Below, piece by piece: positions 63,151 to 64,000 of a stretch of 64,000 nucleotides of DNA. Within the stretch, counting starts at the first letter, position 1; each line of letters opens with the position of its first letter. Source of the stretch: Poecilobothrus nobilitatus. Its lineage: Eukaryota > Arthropoda > Insecta > Diptera > Dolichopodidae. Location: assembly GCA_947095535.1 (NCBI GenBank), contig OX352774.1, positions 3,658,001-3,722,000 of the forward strand, in the 5' to 3' direction. The position numbers and the translations under genes are program-made. The notes below the pieces were generated by a model. The model saw only the letters and a program-made list of their open reading frames with translations, was not told where the DNA came from and did no database searches.

Positions 63151-64000
63151 CATACCTATTATATATTATTATTTTTAATTCAATATTCGTTAAATTTCGT
63201 AATATTTTAATTGTAAATCAATTAAAAAATCGAAGTTTTAACAGATTTGAACATAATATGGTATTTTTTTATGTTTTTTAAGTTAAATTTCATATAATGG
63301 AAAAAGGTATGATTTTATTTATTTGACTGATTTAGATCTGATAATAAAAATAATGATGAAAACTCTCCCCATAATATACTGGTTTACTGGAATTTCTCTC
63401 GACAGACCAAAAATTAAAGAGATCGCCTTCATCTTTTGGTTTATTCCGTTTATAATTGGGAATATAGAAGTAAATTTTATTTTGAGCTCCGGTATAAAAA
63501 TTTTACATTCAATAAATTCAGAATAATAACAATGTGTTTTACACTTTAAAATAACTTGTTTGGTTTTTTGCGAAGTTTAATGAACAGATTACCGTTATAT
63601 TGTCAAAAAATAAAACGATGCAAAAAAAAAAAATTTTTTAAAGTATTCCAGGGATGAGTAAACCTTTTTAGGAAATTGAATAATTTTGAAGAGTTAAATT
63701 ATTGGTGATTTCACGTTTTTTTTTCTCTATTTTTATCCTTTTTTTTTTGTTTTGTTAAAGTGCCATAATTTTTTTCCGTTAAATTGATTGGAAAAAATTA
63801 TCCTTTCACAATTTTTATCAGATTCTATTTAAGTTAACGTTTCACTTGATTAAATTATAAAATGATTACATTAGAAAGCAGAAAACTTAATAGAAATATA
63901 TTTTATTCTTTATTGAGAGATGAATTCTTATATTTTGATATACTCAATTTTTAGCTAAAAATATTTTAGTACATTTTTAAATTAAAATTGATTTTTAATG

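Noticed and set aside
1..64000. CRISPR arrays, bacterial operons, riboswitches, rRNA or intact tRNA genes
   Set aside because: None seen; the tandem repeats lack the spacer/repeat structure of CRISPR and the window is clearly eukaryotic.

Overview
The window is a very A+T-rich (roughly four-fifths by eye) stretch of a eukaryotic, almost certainly insect, nuclear genome. It has tiny introns with GT..AG ends, TATA/initiator promoters, a recognisable insect SIFamide neuropeptide gene, and many dispersed repeats of the kind common in fly genomes: short tandem GACGGACGGAC tracts, TATACCC...GGGTATA termini, and ATACATACATATGTATGTA microsatellite-like runs. A dipteran is my best guess; the species cannot be read from the sequence.

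Genes are few. On the minus strand, at about 9.3-10.2, 21.8-22.2 and 29.0-29.5 kb, sit three small genes for secreted, cysteine-free proteins (274, 122 and 155 aa). I reconstructed them by adding a first exon that open-reading-frame scanning misses. In all three, exon 1 carries exactly 34 coding bases, a short phase-1 intron (64-78 bp) splits the signal peptide at the same codon, and the predicted cleavage site falls at residue 21. They are therefore one rapidly diverging paralogous family. The 21.8 and 29.0 kb proteins also share an amphipathic helical core. The 9.3 kb protein instead ends in six 36-residue repeats and carries a possible amidation/dibasic site (FYGKR) near its mature N terminus. 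I recognise no known family. On the plus strand at 58.8-59.1 kb is a complete two-exon SIFamide precursor gene (74 aa) whose product would be a Thr-initial SIFamide, with TATA box, initiator and poly(A) signals.

The rest is repeats and low-complexity DNA. From 1 to 8.7 kb: a left-truncated dispersed element, a ~146-bp tandem array and relics. From 11.6 to 20.1 kb: several TATACCC-ended elements, two with internal minisatellites, one interrupted by a decayed DD41D mariner-like transposase, then a ~915-bp tandem duplication. From 23.2 to 30.6 kb: two foldback-like elements with short-word arrays in their arms, a LINE RNase H relic and a hAT transposase relic around the second and third secreted-protein genes. 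From 30.6 to 58.7 kb: a gene-poor desert with long poly(A)/poly(T) runs, further copies of the same repeat families, tRNA-like (SINE-type) fragments, a Jockey-type reverse transcriptase relic and a third foldback element. From 59.2 to 64 kb: low-complexity DNA and two more repeat relics.

The part most likely to be biologically new is the minus-strand cluster of signal-peptide genes. Its products are probably released from secretory or neuroendocrine cells, but no function can be assigned from sequence alone.
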